Shown piece by piece: positions 22,425-28,176 of a stretch of 58,794 bases of DNA. The stretch is from IMG/VR virus record IMGVR_UViG_3300017917_001147, positions 1 through 58,794 of that record; one strand, given 5' to 3'. This DNA is from a virus. The notes below the pieces were generated by a model, which saw only the letters and a list, made by a program, of their open reading frames with translations, had not been told where the DNA came from and did no database searches. A program made the position numbers and the translations under genes. Numbering within the stretch: the stretch's first letter is position 1; every line of letters begins with the position of its first letter.

Positions 22425-22580
22425 TTATTTATTTTTACGGCGTTCAGTTCGCAATGCAACTTGTAAGCGTGTAATTTCTTTATGTAGTTTAAAAGTATTA
22501 TTTACAAATAAACCAATAACTAAAATTGATCCGCTAAGTGCAATAACGATTGCTGCTAATGTGTAATTATCTAAATACAT
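22425..22580 (-). CDS. 51-residue single-pass membrane protein
   Basis: MYLDNYTLAAIVIALSGSIL begins a membrane helix that runs through VIGLFV; a basic helix KEITRLQVALRTERRK follows, probably cytoplasmic. The ATG overlaps the upstream stop (TAATG). Function unknown; an inner-membrane effector is possible. Confidence 0.6.
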   Translation of the reverse strand: MYLDNYTLAAIVIALSGSILVIGLFVNNTFKLHKEITRLQVALRTERRKNK

Positions 22581-22762
22581 TAAGCCACCTCATATTCTTT
22601 CATGCATGCTTGTTCAAATTTAACTCCGTCAAATCTTTCGTTATCAGAATAAAAGAACTCTGAAAACTCATATACTAAATCTTCAAAAGTGGTTTGGTTA
22701 ATTTCACCTTTGAATTGATTTAGAATTTTAGCAGTTGCGATATAGTCTTTTCTAGTCATCAT
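22580..22762 (-). CDS. 60-residue conserved phage protein
   Basis: MMTRKDYIATAKILNQFKGE, LVYEFSEFFYSDNERFDGVK. The RKDY..IA.IL pattern followed by F..DN..FD...F is very common among small actinophage proteins of unknown role. Coupled to both neighbours. Confidence 0.72.
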   Translation of the reverse strand: MMTRKDYIATAKILNQFKGEINQTTFEDLVYEFSEFFYSDNERFDGVKFEQACMKEYEVA

Positions 22763-22923
22763 TATGCGTTCACCTTGTTTTCAATAGCGTTTGAAATCAT
22801 TACATAAGCAGTCGCACAGCGATAGCAATATGTTTCAGTAGGGATACCGCCTAACATCATAGCATCTATTCCTGAATAGACTATGTTAGTTTCTTCGCAG
22901 TTCATTGTTGCACATGTTTTCAT
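22762..22923 (-). CDS. 53-residue protein with two Cys pairs
   Basis: MKTCATMNCEE near the start and YCYRCATAY near residue 34 give C-x4-C and CxxC, a probable zinc site. AAAGGTAAACTATAAA precedes the ATG. Confidence 0.62.
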   Translation of the reverse strand: MKTCATMNCEETNIVYSGIDAMMLGGIPTETYCYRCATAYVMISNAIENKVNA

Positions 22924-22940
22924 TTTATAGTTTACCTTTC

Positions 22941-23087
22941 TTAGTTGTTTTCTGGAGTTGTGAATAAGTTTACAGGATTGTCAACGCATTGGCAAGTTTC
23001 CACGCCGTAGTCGTTTTCATCACCGTAGAATATATAACCATGACCCCCGCAGATATCGCAGGGGATAGATTGAACAGAGTTTATCAT
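22941..23087 (-). CDS. 48-residue zinc-finger-like protein (DnaJ-type CxxCGG)
   Basis: MINSVQSIPCDICGGHGYIF, then CQC. CDICGGHG resembles one half of a DnaJ zinc finger. Its ATG overlaps the preceding stop (ATGA). Confidence 0.6.
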   Translation of the reverse strand: MINSVQSIPCDICGGHGYIFYGDENDYGVETCQCVDNPVNLFTTPENN

Positions 23088-23266
23088 TTAGCAGACCCCC
23101 TAAGAGTTCCACGAATACCAAGAGCGTCGCAGGACATCTTTACAGAGATACCAACAGGCAACTGCTGAGGATATTGGTTAATGAATTGAGCAACTGCTCC
23201 ACGAGAAGGAACAGAGATTTTTTTAGTAGAACCATTAAAGGTTTCTAGTGTTATAGTGTAAGTCAT
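23084..23266 (-). CDS. 60-residue protein, paralog of the rightward gene 25426-25623
   Basis: MTYTITLETFNGSTKKISVP, then FINQYPQQLPVGISVKMSCD and a GIRGTLRG tail. It shares V.FI....LP.......K..CD.LGI.G.L.G with the product of 25426-25623 on the other side of the control region. GAAAGGAAG precedes ATG 23266 and excludes the longer form. Function unknown. Confidence 0.68.
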   Translation of the reverse strand: MTYTITLETFNGSTKKISVPSRGAVAQFINQYPQQLPVGISVKMSCDALGIRGTLRGSAK

Positions 23267-23297
23267 TTTGACTTCCTTTCTTATTTTGTTAGTGATA

Positions 23298-23326
23298 ACT
23301 TTACCATTTAGGGCTGACATTTTCAA
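23298..23326 (-). promoter_or_regulatory. Composite promoter TTGAAA-N17-TAAAGT with RecA-NDp-like core
   Basis: Minus strand -35 23326-23321; ATGTCAGCC-N8-TAAAGT (23320-23298); predicted start near 23291. Crp-like box centred about 65 bp upstream. Confidence 0.6.
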
Positions 23327-23348
23327 GCACCTAAGCGGGGTGTTGCCT

Positions 23349-23364
23349 TGTGATTTATCTCACA
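23349..23364. promoter_or_regulatory. Crp/GlxR-like box TGTGATTTATCTCACA
   Basis: Identical to the box at 20031-20046. It overlaps the stop codon of the 40-residue gene 23360-23482. Confidence 0.7.
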
Positions 23365-23482
23365 AAGCCCCTTCTTGGAATAAGCCTATTTCTAGGTCTA
23401 GCAGAGTTTCTGCGGGGATATCTGAGAGATCAAGCCACTCAGCCCCTTCAGGAGTGATAGTAAATACTTCAATGTAGCCCAT
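23360..23482 (-). CDS. 40-residue hypothetical acidic peptide
   Basis: MGYIEVFTITPEGAEWLDLS, then ETLLDLEIGLFQEGAL. AAAGGTGGTTCATA precedes the ATG. Its promoter TTGATT-N17-TAGACT (23545-23517) has paired GGCGTGTC boxes upstream. Confidence 0.58.
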   Translation of the reverse strand: MGYIEVFTITPEGAEWLDLSDIPAETLLDLEIGLFQEGAL

Positions 23483-23516
23483 TATGAACCACCTTTCTTT
23501 AGTTTCTTACTCCGTA

Positions 23517-23604
23517 AGTCTAACATAAACTATCTTAAAAATCAAATCGACACGCCGTAATTCGGGAAATATTTCTTGTTATCTTAACCACATTGCGACA
23601 CGCC
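23517..23604 (-). promoter_or_regulatory. Promoter TTGATT-N17-TAGACT with paired GGCGTGTC boxes
   Basis: Minus strand: -35 23545-23540, -10 23522-23517; GGCGTGTC at 23556-23549 (3 nt from -35) and 23604-23597. Confidence 0.62.
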
Positions 23605-23648
23605 AGCAAAAATGCTGGCAAATTTTGTAGAAAATAAATTCTACAAAA
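23602..23648 (-). terminator. Tandem hairpins ending the 24428-23659 operon
   Basis: GCCAGCA-AAAA-TGCTGGC (23602-23619) and TTTTGTAGAA with its inverse TTCTACAAAA (23623-23648) lie just after the 23659 stop. The second is followed on the minus strand by TTTGCC. Probably two terminators in series. Confidence 0.6.
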
Positions 23649-23658
23649 CTTTTTTATT

Positions 23659-23760
23659 TTATTTTATTTTTTCTAAAAGTTTTTCTAATTCTTTTAGTTG
23701 TTCTAAATTCAAATGATCTAATTGAATTGCGTTTTCAAATTGTTTTGTTATGTTTTCCAT
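23659..23760 (-). CDS. 33-residue helical peptide
   Basis: MENITKQFENAIQLDHLNLE then a leucine/lysine helix. GAGGAAAAC precedes the ATG. Last gene of the unit. Function unknown. Confidence 0.5.
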   Translation of the reverse strand: MENITKQFENAIQLDHLNLEQLKELEKLLEKIK

Positions 23761-23761
23761 T

Positions 23762-23851
23762 TTAGTTTTCCTCAATTTCGTTTAGTAATTCCCAAAGTAT
23801 TGGCTCTAATTCTTTAGCAGCCAAATCTAATTTATCTTGTAGGTTTTTCAT
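23762..23851 (-). CDS. 29-residue helical peptide
   Basis: MKNLQDKLDLAAKELEPILW then an acidic tail. GAGGAGAAATAA is a strong ribosome binding site. Function unknown. Confidence 0.5.
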   Translation of the reverse strand: MKNLQDKLDLAAKELEPILWELLNEIEEN

Positions 23852-23992
23852 TTATTTCTCCTCAATCTCTGCGACATAGACATGATCTCGGCGCAACTTT
23901 CCAAATTTTAGGTGAGTATCAAATATATCAATTGCGGAATCATAGTCCTCCGCATTTACGGTTACAAATACATTAAATTCAAATTGTTTCAT
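23852..23992 (-). CDS. 46-residue hypothetical protein
   Basis: MKQFEFNVFVTVNAEDYDSA, IDIFDTHLKFGKLRRDHVYV. The beta-alpha-beta look (FEFNVFVTVNAED..SA) suggests a small ferredoxin-like fold. GGAGG lies in the end of the upstream gene. Function unknown. Confidence 0.58.
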   Translation of the reverse strand: MKQFEFNVFVTVNAEDYDSAIDIFDTHLKFGKLRRDHVYVAEIEEK

Positions 23993-24091
23993 TTAAGCCT
24001 CCCAGCAATTAACGCAGACGATTACATCATCAATTTCAAATTCAACACTTGAAACTGATGTTTCACAATTTTTACAATTAAGAGTTATCAT
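23993..24091 (-). CDS. 32-residue zinc ribbon
   Basis: CKNC near residues 6-9 and CVNC near 26-29 make a full CxxC...CxxC zinc ribbon. Coupled to both neighbours. Confidence 0.6.
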   Translation of the reverse strand: MITLNCKNCETSVSSVEFEIDDVIVCVNCWEA

Positions 24092-24253
24092 TTATTCACA
24101 CTCACAATCTTCATACGGATTAAATTCGCAGAATTGACAACCCATAAATTCACTATGTTTTTTACAATAGTATTTGAATTGTAATTCATCACAACAAGAG
24201 AACACTCTCTCCCCAATTTCATAGAATTGGTTTTGATCTATAAGGTAAGACAT
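24092..24253 (-). CDS. 53-residue cysteine-rich protein
   Basis: MSYLIDQNQFYEIGERVFSC, then CCD, CQFC and CEC; eight cysteines in 53 residues suggest one or two zinc sites. Function unknown. Confidence 0.58.
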   Translation of the reverse strand: MSYLIDQNQFYEIGERVFSCCDELQFKYYCKKHSEFMGCQFCEFNPYEDCECE

Positions 24254-24254
24254 A

Positions 24255-24428
24255 TTACTTACCTACTTTCCATGAAGACCAATAAGACATGAAGTCTTCA
24301 TCTTCACGATAGTGAGAAGTTATATTCTGCTCACAATTCTCGCAGAAGGTAAATCTCTGATCATTAACATAAGAGATAGCATTTTGATTAGGTGTATGCT
24401 TACACACTTTATTTTGTAGTGAATTCAT
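24255..24428 (-). CDS. 57-residue zinc-ribbon-like protein
   Basis: MNSLQNKVCKHTPNQNAISY, CENCEQNITSHYRE: C.H...CENC. AAAGGAATTC before ATG 24428 excludes the longer form, which crosses the promoter. First gene of the leftward operon. Confidence 0.62.
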   Translation of the reverse strand: MNSLQNKVCKHTPNQNAISYVNDQRFTFCENCEQNITSHYREDEDFMSYWSSWKVGK

Positions 24429-24474
24429 TTTGAATTCCTTTCTTAGTGAGAGTTTCTCACTTTCTAATAACTTT

Positions 24475-24497
24475 ATTCTAACACCTACCACTGACAA
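24475..24497 (-). promoter_or_regulatory. RecA-NDp-type promoter TTGTCAGTG-N8-TAGAAT
   Basis: Minus strand, exact match to the actinobacterial DNA-damage promoter consensus TTGTCRGTG-N8-TANNNT. Predicted start near 24468. Crp-like box centred about 74 bp upstream. Confidence 0.7.
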
Positions 24498-24512
24498 TTT
24501 GCGTATTACTGA

Positions 24513-24590
24513 CCAGTATGTGAGATGATTTTCTTGTGATCCGTATCACACTACCCCTGTGGATAACTCACCAGTATACTCACCAGTATG
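24513..24590. repeat. Three direct copies of CCAGTATR
   Basis: CCAGTATG 24513, CCAGTATA 24571, CCAGTATG 24583, interleaved with DnaA boxes. Possible iterons. Confidence 0.45.
24535..24550. promoter_or_regulatory. Crp/GlxR-like box TGTGATCCGTATCACA
   Basis: TGTGA-N6-TCACA with a different centre from the other three copies. Confidence 0.65.
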
Positions 24591-24620
24591 AGCGTGTCTG
24601 TGGATAACCCCTGTGGATAG
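24558..24620. other. DnaA box cluster, candidate replication origin
   Basis: TGTGGATAA (inverse of TTATCCACA) at 24558-24566 and 24599-24607, and TGTGGATAG at 24612-24620, in the divergent control region 24429-24927. A further perfect box lies at 22335-22343. An AT-rich stretch follows at 24775-24795. Host DnaA could open DNA here. No origin is proven. Confidence 0.55.
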
Positions 24621-24681
24621 TCAACAACGAGGTCGGGCGTGTCGTTTGCCCGCATTTTTTTGCGTTTGTCAAGTTTTCTTC

Positions 24682-24770
24682 GGCGTGTCGCCGTGTGATA
24701 TAAAACACTAATAACATCCGTGTAATTCACGGCGTGTCGTGTTGACTTTTCGGGTATTGTGTGATAGTAT
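24682..24770 (+). promoter_or_regulatory. Rightward promoter TTGACT-N17-TAGTAT with paired GGCGTGTC boxes
   Basis: -35 24742-24747, -10 24765-24770. GGCGTGTC at 24682-24689 and 24731-24738; a third copy lies at 24636-24643. Spacing of the pair (49) matches the pair at 23549/23597 (48). Confidence 0.65.
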
Positions 24771-24822
24771 TCTCCTATAAATTAAATATAGAAAGTTTAG
24801 GGTATGAGCCTTAGCAAATAAA

Positions 24823-24838
24823 TGTGAGATAAATCACA
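24823..24838. promoter_or_regulatory. Crp/GlxR-like box TGTGAGATAAATCACA
   Basis: Exact inverse of the boxes at 20031 and 23349. Centred about 64 bp upstream of the start predicted from the promoter at 24866-24888. Confidence 0.7.
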
Positions 24839-24865
24839 GTGAGCCTAAGCAAATAAGACCCCAAA

Positions 24866-24888
24866 ATGTCAGACCCCCCTGCTAGACT
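24866..24888 (+). promoter_or_regulatory. RecA-NDp-like promoter ATGTCAGAC-N8-TAGACT
   Basis: Same spacing as the DNA-damage promoter consensus. It would start transcription near 24895, ahead of the gene at 24928. Confidence 0.6.
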
Positions 24889-24927
24889 AGAGGGTATAAG
24901 AAAGTATCTAAGAAAGGATAACTAAAA

Positions 24928-25104
24928 ATGATAAACGAATACTATAACAATATAACAAGCGAATTAGTCGCTGAATATGGCGAGGGTATCCTTGCTAATA
25001 ACTATGAAAACGAATTTGAGATAACTCTCGTTCGTGCTGATGAGTTAATTAGAACAATGGGCTTTGATCAAGCCATGGAATATGTTAAGAAAGGTGGTCG
25101 CTAA
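24928..25104 (+). CDS. 58-residue acidic hypothetical protein
   Basis: MINEYYNNITSELVAEYGEG, then RADELIRTMGFDQAMEYVKK. AAAGGATAACTAAAA precedes the ATG. First gene of the short rightward early operon, behind the control region. Helical. Function unknown. Confidence 0.62.
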   Translation: MINEYYNNITSELVAEYGEGILANNYENEFEITLVRADELIRTMGFDQAMEYVKKGGR

Positions 25105-25105
25105 T

Positions 25106-25279
25106 ATGACTAACAAACAAGTAATTGCTGATGAAATTGGCAAACTATATAAACAAAGACATGGTGTAGACATGTATCACGCTGCCCTATGGGGTGCGTC
25201 TCAAGTGTTTCTAAATGAGGAACAATTATTAACAATACTAGACTTTGCTCAACGACAAGCAATTAAGGAGAATAACTAA
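25106..25279 (+). CDS. 57-residue hypothetical helical protein
   Basis: MTNKQVIADEIGKLYKQRHG, HAALWGASQVFLNEEQLLTI. AAGGTGG lies 8 nt before ATG 25106, which decides the start over 25064. Function unknown. Confidence 0.62.
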   Translation: MTNKQVIADEIGKLYKQRHGVDMYHAALWGASQVFLNEEQLLTILDFAQRQAIKENN

Positions 25280-25280
25280 A

Positions 25281-25439
25281 ATGGAATTCGCTTTTTATTT
25301 AGATGGAGAAACTTATTTTTATAGTGAGTTTCTCGGTATTGACTTTACAATTAACACAGGTGTGCTGATTGGTATTATTGGAATTGCTTACGCAATTAGA
25401 TTACTAAAGAAAGACGGTATAAAGAATGATAAGAAATAA
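25281..25439 (+). CDS. 52-residue single-pass membrane protein
   Basis: MEFAFYLDGETYFYSEFLGI then a membrane helix (GVLIGIIGIAYAIRLL) and a basic tail. AAGGAG lies 10 nt upstream. The last 14 nt overlap the next gene. Possibly an inhibitory or anchoring early protein. Confidence 0.6.
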   Translation: MEFAFYLDGETYFYSEFLGIDFTINTGVLIGIIGIAYAIRLLKKDGIKNDKK

Positions 25440-25623
25440 CATCAGAGTAAGACTAACCGCAATGAGCGGAATTACTAAGGACATCTACTTTCAAACTAGA
25501 GAGCAGGTTGAAAACTTCGTTGCTGAATTACCAAATGATCTAGGAGTAAATCAAAGAGTAAAAATTACTTGCGATATTCTAGGCATTGACGGGTACCTAC
25601 AAGGTAAAAAAGTTCTTGCCTAA
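25426..25623 (+). CDS. 65-residue protein, paralog of 23084-23266
   Basis: MIRNNIRVRLTAMSGITKDI, VENFVAELPNDLGVNQRVKI, then TCDILGIDGYLQGK. The K..CD.LGI.G.L.G ending is shared with the leftward gene 23084-23266, so a duplicated gene flanks the control region on both sides. Last gene before a terminator. Function unknown. Confidence 0.68.
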   Translation: MIRNNIRVRLTAMSGITKDIYFQTREQVENFVAELPNDLGVNQRVKITCDILGIDGYLQGKKVLA

Positions 25624-25632
25624 TTAAAAGTA

Positions 25633-25678
25633 AGAGGGCGTAGTAGTGTGCTCACTATTTACGCTCTATTTATTTTTC
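25633..25678 (+). terminator. Probable rho-independent terminator
   Basis: AGAGGGCGTAGTAGTG pairs imperfectly with CACTATTTACGCTCT (25633-25667), followed by ATTTATTTTTC. Ends the operon 24928-25623. Confidence 0.65.
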
Positions 25679-25752
25679 AAAATCATGCATCATACATTTA
25701 GTAAAAATATTCAGATTTTAGTAAAAATGAAATTTAAAAATTTTTTCAGATT

Positions 25753-25866
25753 TCAGCAGTTATGGGTGCAGCCACAAATTGGACACGGATAGCCAGGGGG
25801 AGATACGCAATCATCACACCACTCTGGGGGAGTCTTCTTATATCCTGGTAATTCATCTTCTTCCAT
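25753..25866 (-). CDS. 37-residue cysteine-rich peptide
   Basis: MEEDELPGYKKTPPEWCDDC, then CPICGCTHNC. Six cysteines suggest zinc binding. TATACT lies 6 nt before its ATG, overlapping the divergent promoter of the 25889 gene. Confidence 0.58.
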   Translation of the reverse strand: MEEDELPGYKKTPPEWCDDCVSPPGYPCPICGCTHNC

Positions 25867-25872
25867 AGATCT

Positions 25873-25882
25873 AGTATATAAT
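25873..25882. promoter_or_regulatory. Divergent overlapping leaderless promoters
   Basis: TATACT on the minus strand (25878-25873, 6 nt to ATG 25866) overlaps TATAAT on the plus strand (25877-25882, 6 nt to ATG 25889). The two start codons are only 22 nt apart. Confidence 0.7.
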
Positions 25883-25888
25883 AGAATT

Positions 25889-26047
25889 ATGTGCGAACAC
25901 GTCTATAAAGATTTTGGTCTAGGTCCATGCCCTAAATGTGGTTTGGACACACATGTCACTAACTGGGTAAAGCAGAACCAACTTATGCGGGAATACAAAG
26001 AAAAAGTTGGATACTTCTATAACACTAACCAGTGGTGGTCTATTTAG
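25889..26047 (+). CDS. 52-residue zinc-binding-like protein
   Basis: MCEHVYKDFGLGPCPKCGLD, then a helix WVKQNQLMREYKEKVG. C2, H4, CPKC form a likely zinc site. Leaderless start. Followed after 12 nt by the gene at 26060. Confidence 0.62.
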   Translation: MCEHVYKDFGLGPCPKCGLDTHVTNWVKQNQLMREYKEKVGYFYNTNQWWSI

Positions 26048-26059
26048 GAGGATACAACC

Positions 26060-26197
26060 ATGGCATTTCTTGATAACCTTGAATCATCTATATGGAACGA
26101 TAAACCAGAAAACGATGGTTTGGCATTAAAAATATTTTCAGAATTTTGCTGCGACAGTTGTTCTTGTAAGTCTGAATCAGACCATACTAAAAACTAA
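26060..26197 (+). CDS. 45-residue cysteine-rich peptide
   Basis: MAFLDNLESSIWNDKPENDG, then FCCDSCSCKSES. AGGAGG lies 8 nt upstream, a perfect ribosome binding site. The 3' end overlaps the convergent 26187 gene by 11 nt. Function unknown. Confidence 0.6.
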   Translation: MAFLDNLESSIWNDKPENDGLALKIFSEFCCDSCSCKSESDHTKN

Positions 26198-26936
26198 GAT
26201 AATTCTCTTCAATAATATTTTTCTGAATCTCAGCCAATAACTTCTCTCTGAGTCCAGCAGCCCTAAACCTCTTATATCTTGTTGCAAGGGTAGAGCCATA
26301 ACCAAACATATCAGCATGTCTGATACAGGCAAGTGCAATAGTATTAATTTCATCTGTATATTTAAATCGATGAACATTAACCTTTCGCTCTGTCATTAAC
26401 TCTGCATAAAACAATGGCTCTCCAGCCTTAAAGATAACCTCACCCTTATTTGACCATAATTGCATTTCTAGGATAAAAGGTCTAAACCATTGTCCAACAT
26501 CAAATATGCCAGGAAGGATACTTCCATAATTTAGATATTGTGGTTTGTGAAAATATGGCGGGGTAAAGTTAATACTCAAAGACTCATCAGCAAAGAACAT
26601 CTGGGCATAGTTTAAATCAAGTGTCAAACCTTGAGCCATCCCATTATCTCTAGTCTTTCTAATAGGCAAGATAGTTCCATCTGTATTTTGAATAAAGTTA
26701 TTTCCATTGGTAAAGTCATACTCGTATTTAGCATCTATGCCACATGGATAACTTAATATTTTTCTAAACTTATTTCTAACAGCAGGACATGACATATATC
26801 CTAACTCTTGAGGAATTGAAACTTTGTCTTTATGTAAATCAGAATAGAGGTTTGTAGGGTTTGGATAAAGCATAGCCAGAACACCAACACTTGGGGTCAT
26901 ATCTGGAGAGATATAAAGATTGATTGGTTTTTCCAT
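26187..26936 (-). CDS. 249-residue hypothetical protein, possibly related to the 44302/45015 family
   Basis: MEKPINLYISPDMTPSVGVL, MSCPAVRNKFRKILSYP, FFADESLSINFTPPYFHKPQ, FRPFILEMQLWSNKGEVIF, KAGEPLFYAEL. The last stretch (KAG.P......) and the overall plan of W- and P-rich beta strands recall the two paralogs at 44302-45776 (GTPL or GTPI in the same place). Coupled to 26936-27106 by a 1-nt overlap. A double-stranded beta-helix fold is possible. Function unknown. Confidence 0.6.
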   Translation of the reverse strand: MEKPINLYISPDMTPSVGVLAMLYPNPTNLYSDLHKDKVSIPQELGYMSCPAVRNKFRKILSYPCGIDAKYEYDFTNGNNFIQNTDGTILPIRKTRDNGMAQGLTLDLNYAQMFFADESLSINFTPPYFHKPQYLNYGSILPGIFDVGQWFRPFILEMQLWSNKGEVIFKAGEPLFYAELMTERKVNVHRFKYTDEINTIALACIRHADMFGYGSTLATRYKRFRAAGLREKLLAEIQKNIIEENYLSF

Positions 26937-27106
26937 TATAGTGCTAAAATCTTATCTGCTATTTCTGTAGCGGTATCTATAAGAGCAGGTCTACCAAATT
27001 CAATAAATCTCTCTAAATCAGAACCAGATAACTCTTTAGGAGCATCCTTACGTAGATTTGTTTCTATGGTTTCTACAATAATGTTTATAACTTTTTCTTT
27101 ATCCAT
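26936..27106 (-). CDS. 56-residue helical hypothetical protein
   Basis: MDKEKVINIIVETIETNLRK, SDLERFIEFGRPALIDTATE. GGTGAGAA precedes the ATG and its stop overlaps the next start. Function unknown. Confidence 0.58.
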   Translation of the reverse strand: MDKEKVINIIVETIETNLRKDAPKELSGSDLERFIEFGRPALIDTATEIADKILAL

Positions 27107-27109
27107 TTC

Positions 27110-27307
27110 TCACCATTTCTCTAAAGGACATTTTGCTTGTTTAAGAGTTGACTTCAACTTCATAAAACATCCACACTTTCTACATTTCGTTAATCTCTTA
27201 TCTAGCCATTCACAGGAGTTGCATATTTCCAAACGGTATTGGATCAAATCTTTATCTGATCTTGGTTGATTAGGATCAAATAAATCTATGAATCTAACGT
27301 CTGCCAT
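27110..27307 (-). CDS. DUF6171-like zinc-ribbon protein
   Basis: 65 residues: MADVRFIDLFDPNQPRSDKD, then CNSC and CRKCGCFMKLKSTLKQAKCP. The C..C............C..CGCFM.LK....C pattern is the same as in the rightward gene 32672-32899. The start may be 27307 or 27334. It overlaps the tiny membrane gene upstream. Confidence 0.7.
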   Translation of the reverse strand: MADVRFIDLFDPNQPRSDKDLIQYRLEICNSCEWLDKRLTKCRKCGCFMKLKSTLKQAKCPLEKW

Positions 27308-27377
27308 ACTTATCAATAACCGTCCATATACCAAAAGACAGTATAAGCGCTATCGCTATATTAAATATATGCTTCAT
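27294..27377 (-). CDS. 27-residue membrane peptide
   Basis: MKHIFNIAIALILSFGIWTV then VIDKYGRR. A single hydrophobic helix with a basic end. Its ATG overlaps the DHH-like stop (ATGA) and its end overlaps the next start. No independent ribosome binding site needed if coupled. Confidence 0.42.
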   Translation of the reverse strand: MKHIFNIAIALILSFGIWTVIDKYGRR

Positions 27378-28144
27378 TCCCACTCCATCTCTTGATCATA
27401 TGTAACCGAATACTCTCCACCGTATATCTCTGCATATGAGATTATATCTTTATTATATCGTACTACTGTGGTTTTGTCTACTTTGCTTGATTGATACTTT
27501 CTACCGCTGGTTAGTGGCAAATGCTCAATACCCTCGTTTACTAGGGCTTCATTTAACTTAAGCATATATCTCTCTTTGCCAAACCTCTTTGAGGTAAAAG
27601 ATTGGTTTGGATATTTTTGCTCAATATCTAATCTTCCCTGGACATCAGAGGATAATGGGTTTAATATATTCTCTACCTCTGGATGGTACATCCTATCAGA
27701 CCAGTTTCGCATGTTTCTGCCGTAGTTAATTAAATTCTTATAGGTAGAATCGGCATAAGCCATGCGGTGTTTGTCTTCTGTGGATGTTGAGACCTCTGTT
27801 GCGAAAGTTATCAAATAACACGTCGCATAAGGAAACTTGTCGGTGTATGTCGTTATGCCGAAGTGTACATTCGGATTAAACGACTCAACAGACATATTGT
27901 CAGAGAGTAATCTCATGTGGTTTCCTATTGAAACATATTCTTGTCGATTCATGTCGCAGTCAACGAAAAGACATTTCTCTGGATCTATGCCGTCGGCGAG
28001 ACATAAAATATTTTTATCATATGAGCCTACGACTTTGGATCCATTGTATTTGTTTATTAATTTTGCGGACATAAAACCATCCATGTCTGGCGAAATAATT
28101 AACTGGTCAGAATATTCTAGTGTATCCCGTATAGACGATTTCAT
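27374..28144 (-). CDS. DHH-phosphoesterase-like protein
   Basis: A 256-residue protein. ISPDMDGFMSAKLI (residues 17-30) matches DHH motif I (DxDG..SA), LFVDCDMNR (59-67) resembles motif II, and IGNHMRLLSDN (73-83) sits where the DHH motif would be, but here reads NH rather than DHH. DHH enzymes cleave oligonucleotides, cyclic dinucleotides or polyphosphates. A role against host cyclic-dinucleotide signalling is attractive but unproven. The modified third motif makes activity doubtful. Confidence 0.5.
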   Translation of the reverse strand: MKSSIRDTLEYSDQLIISPDMDGFMSAKLINKYNGSKVVGSYDKNILCLADGIDPEKCLFVDCDMNRQEYVSIGNHMRLLSDNMSVESFNPNVHFGITTYTDKFPYATCYLITFATEVSTSTEDKHRMAYADSTYKNLINYGRNMRNWSDRMYHPEVENILNPLSSDVQGRLDIEQKYPNQSFTSKRFGKERYMLKLNEALVNEGIEHLPLTSGRKYQSSKVDKTTVVRYNKDIISYAEIYGGEYSVTYDQEMEWE

Positions 28145-28176
28145 TTTTTAAAAACTCCCTTTATAATTACTCTATT

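Noticed and set aside
22348-22566. Plus-strand ORF of 72 codons
   Set aside because: It overlaps the conserved hairpin and the opposite-strand membrane-protein gene, which has a coupled start.
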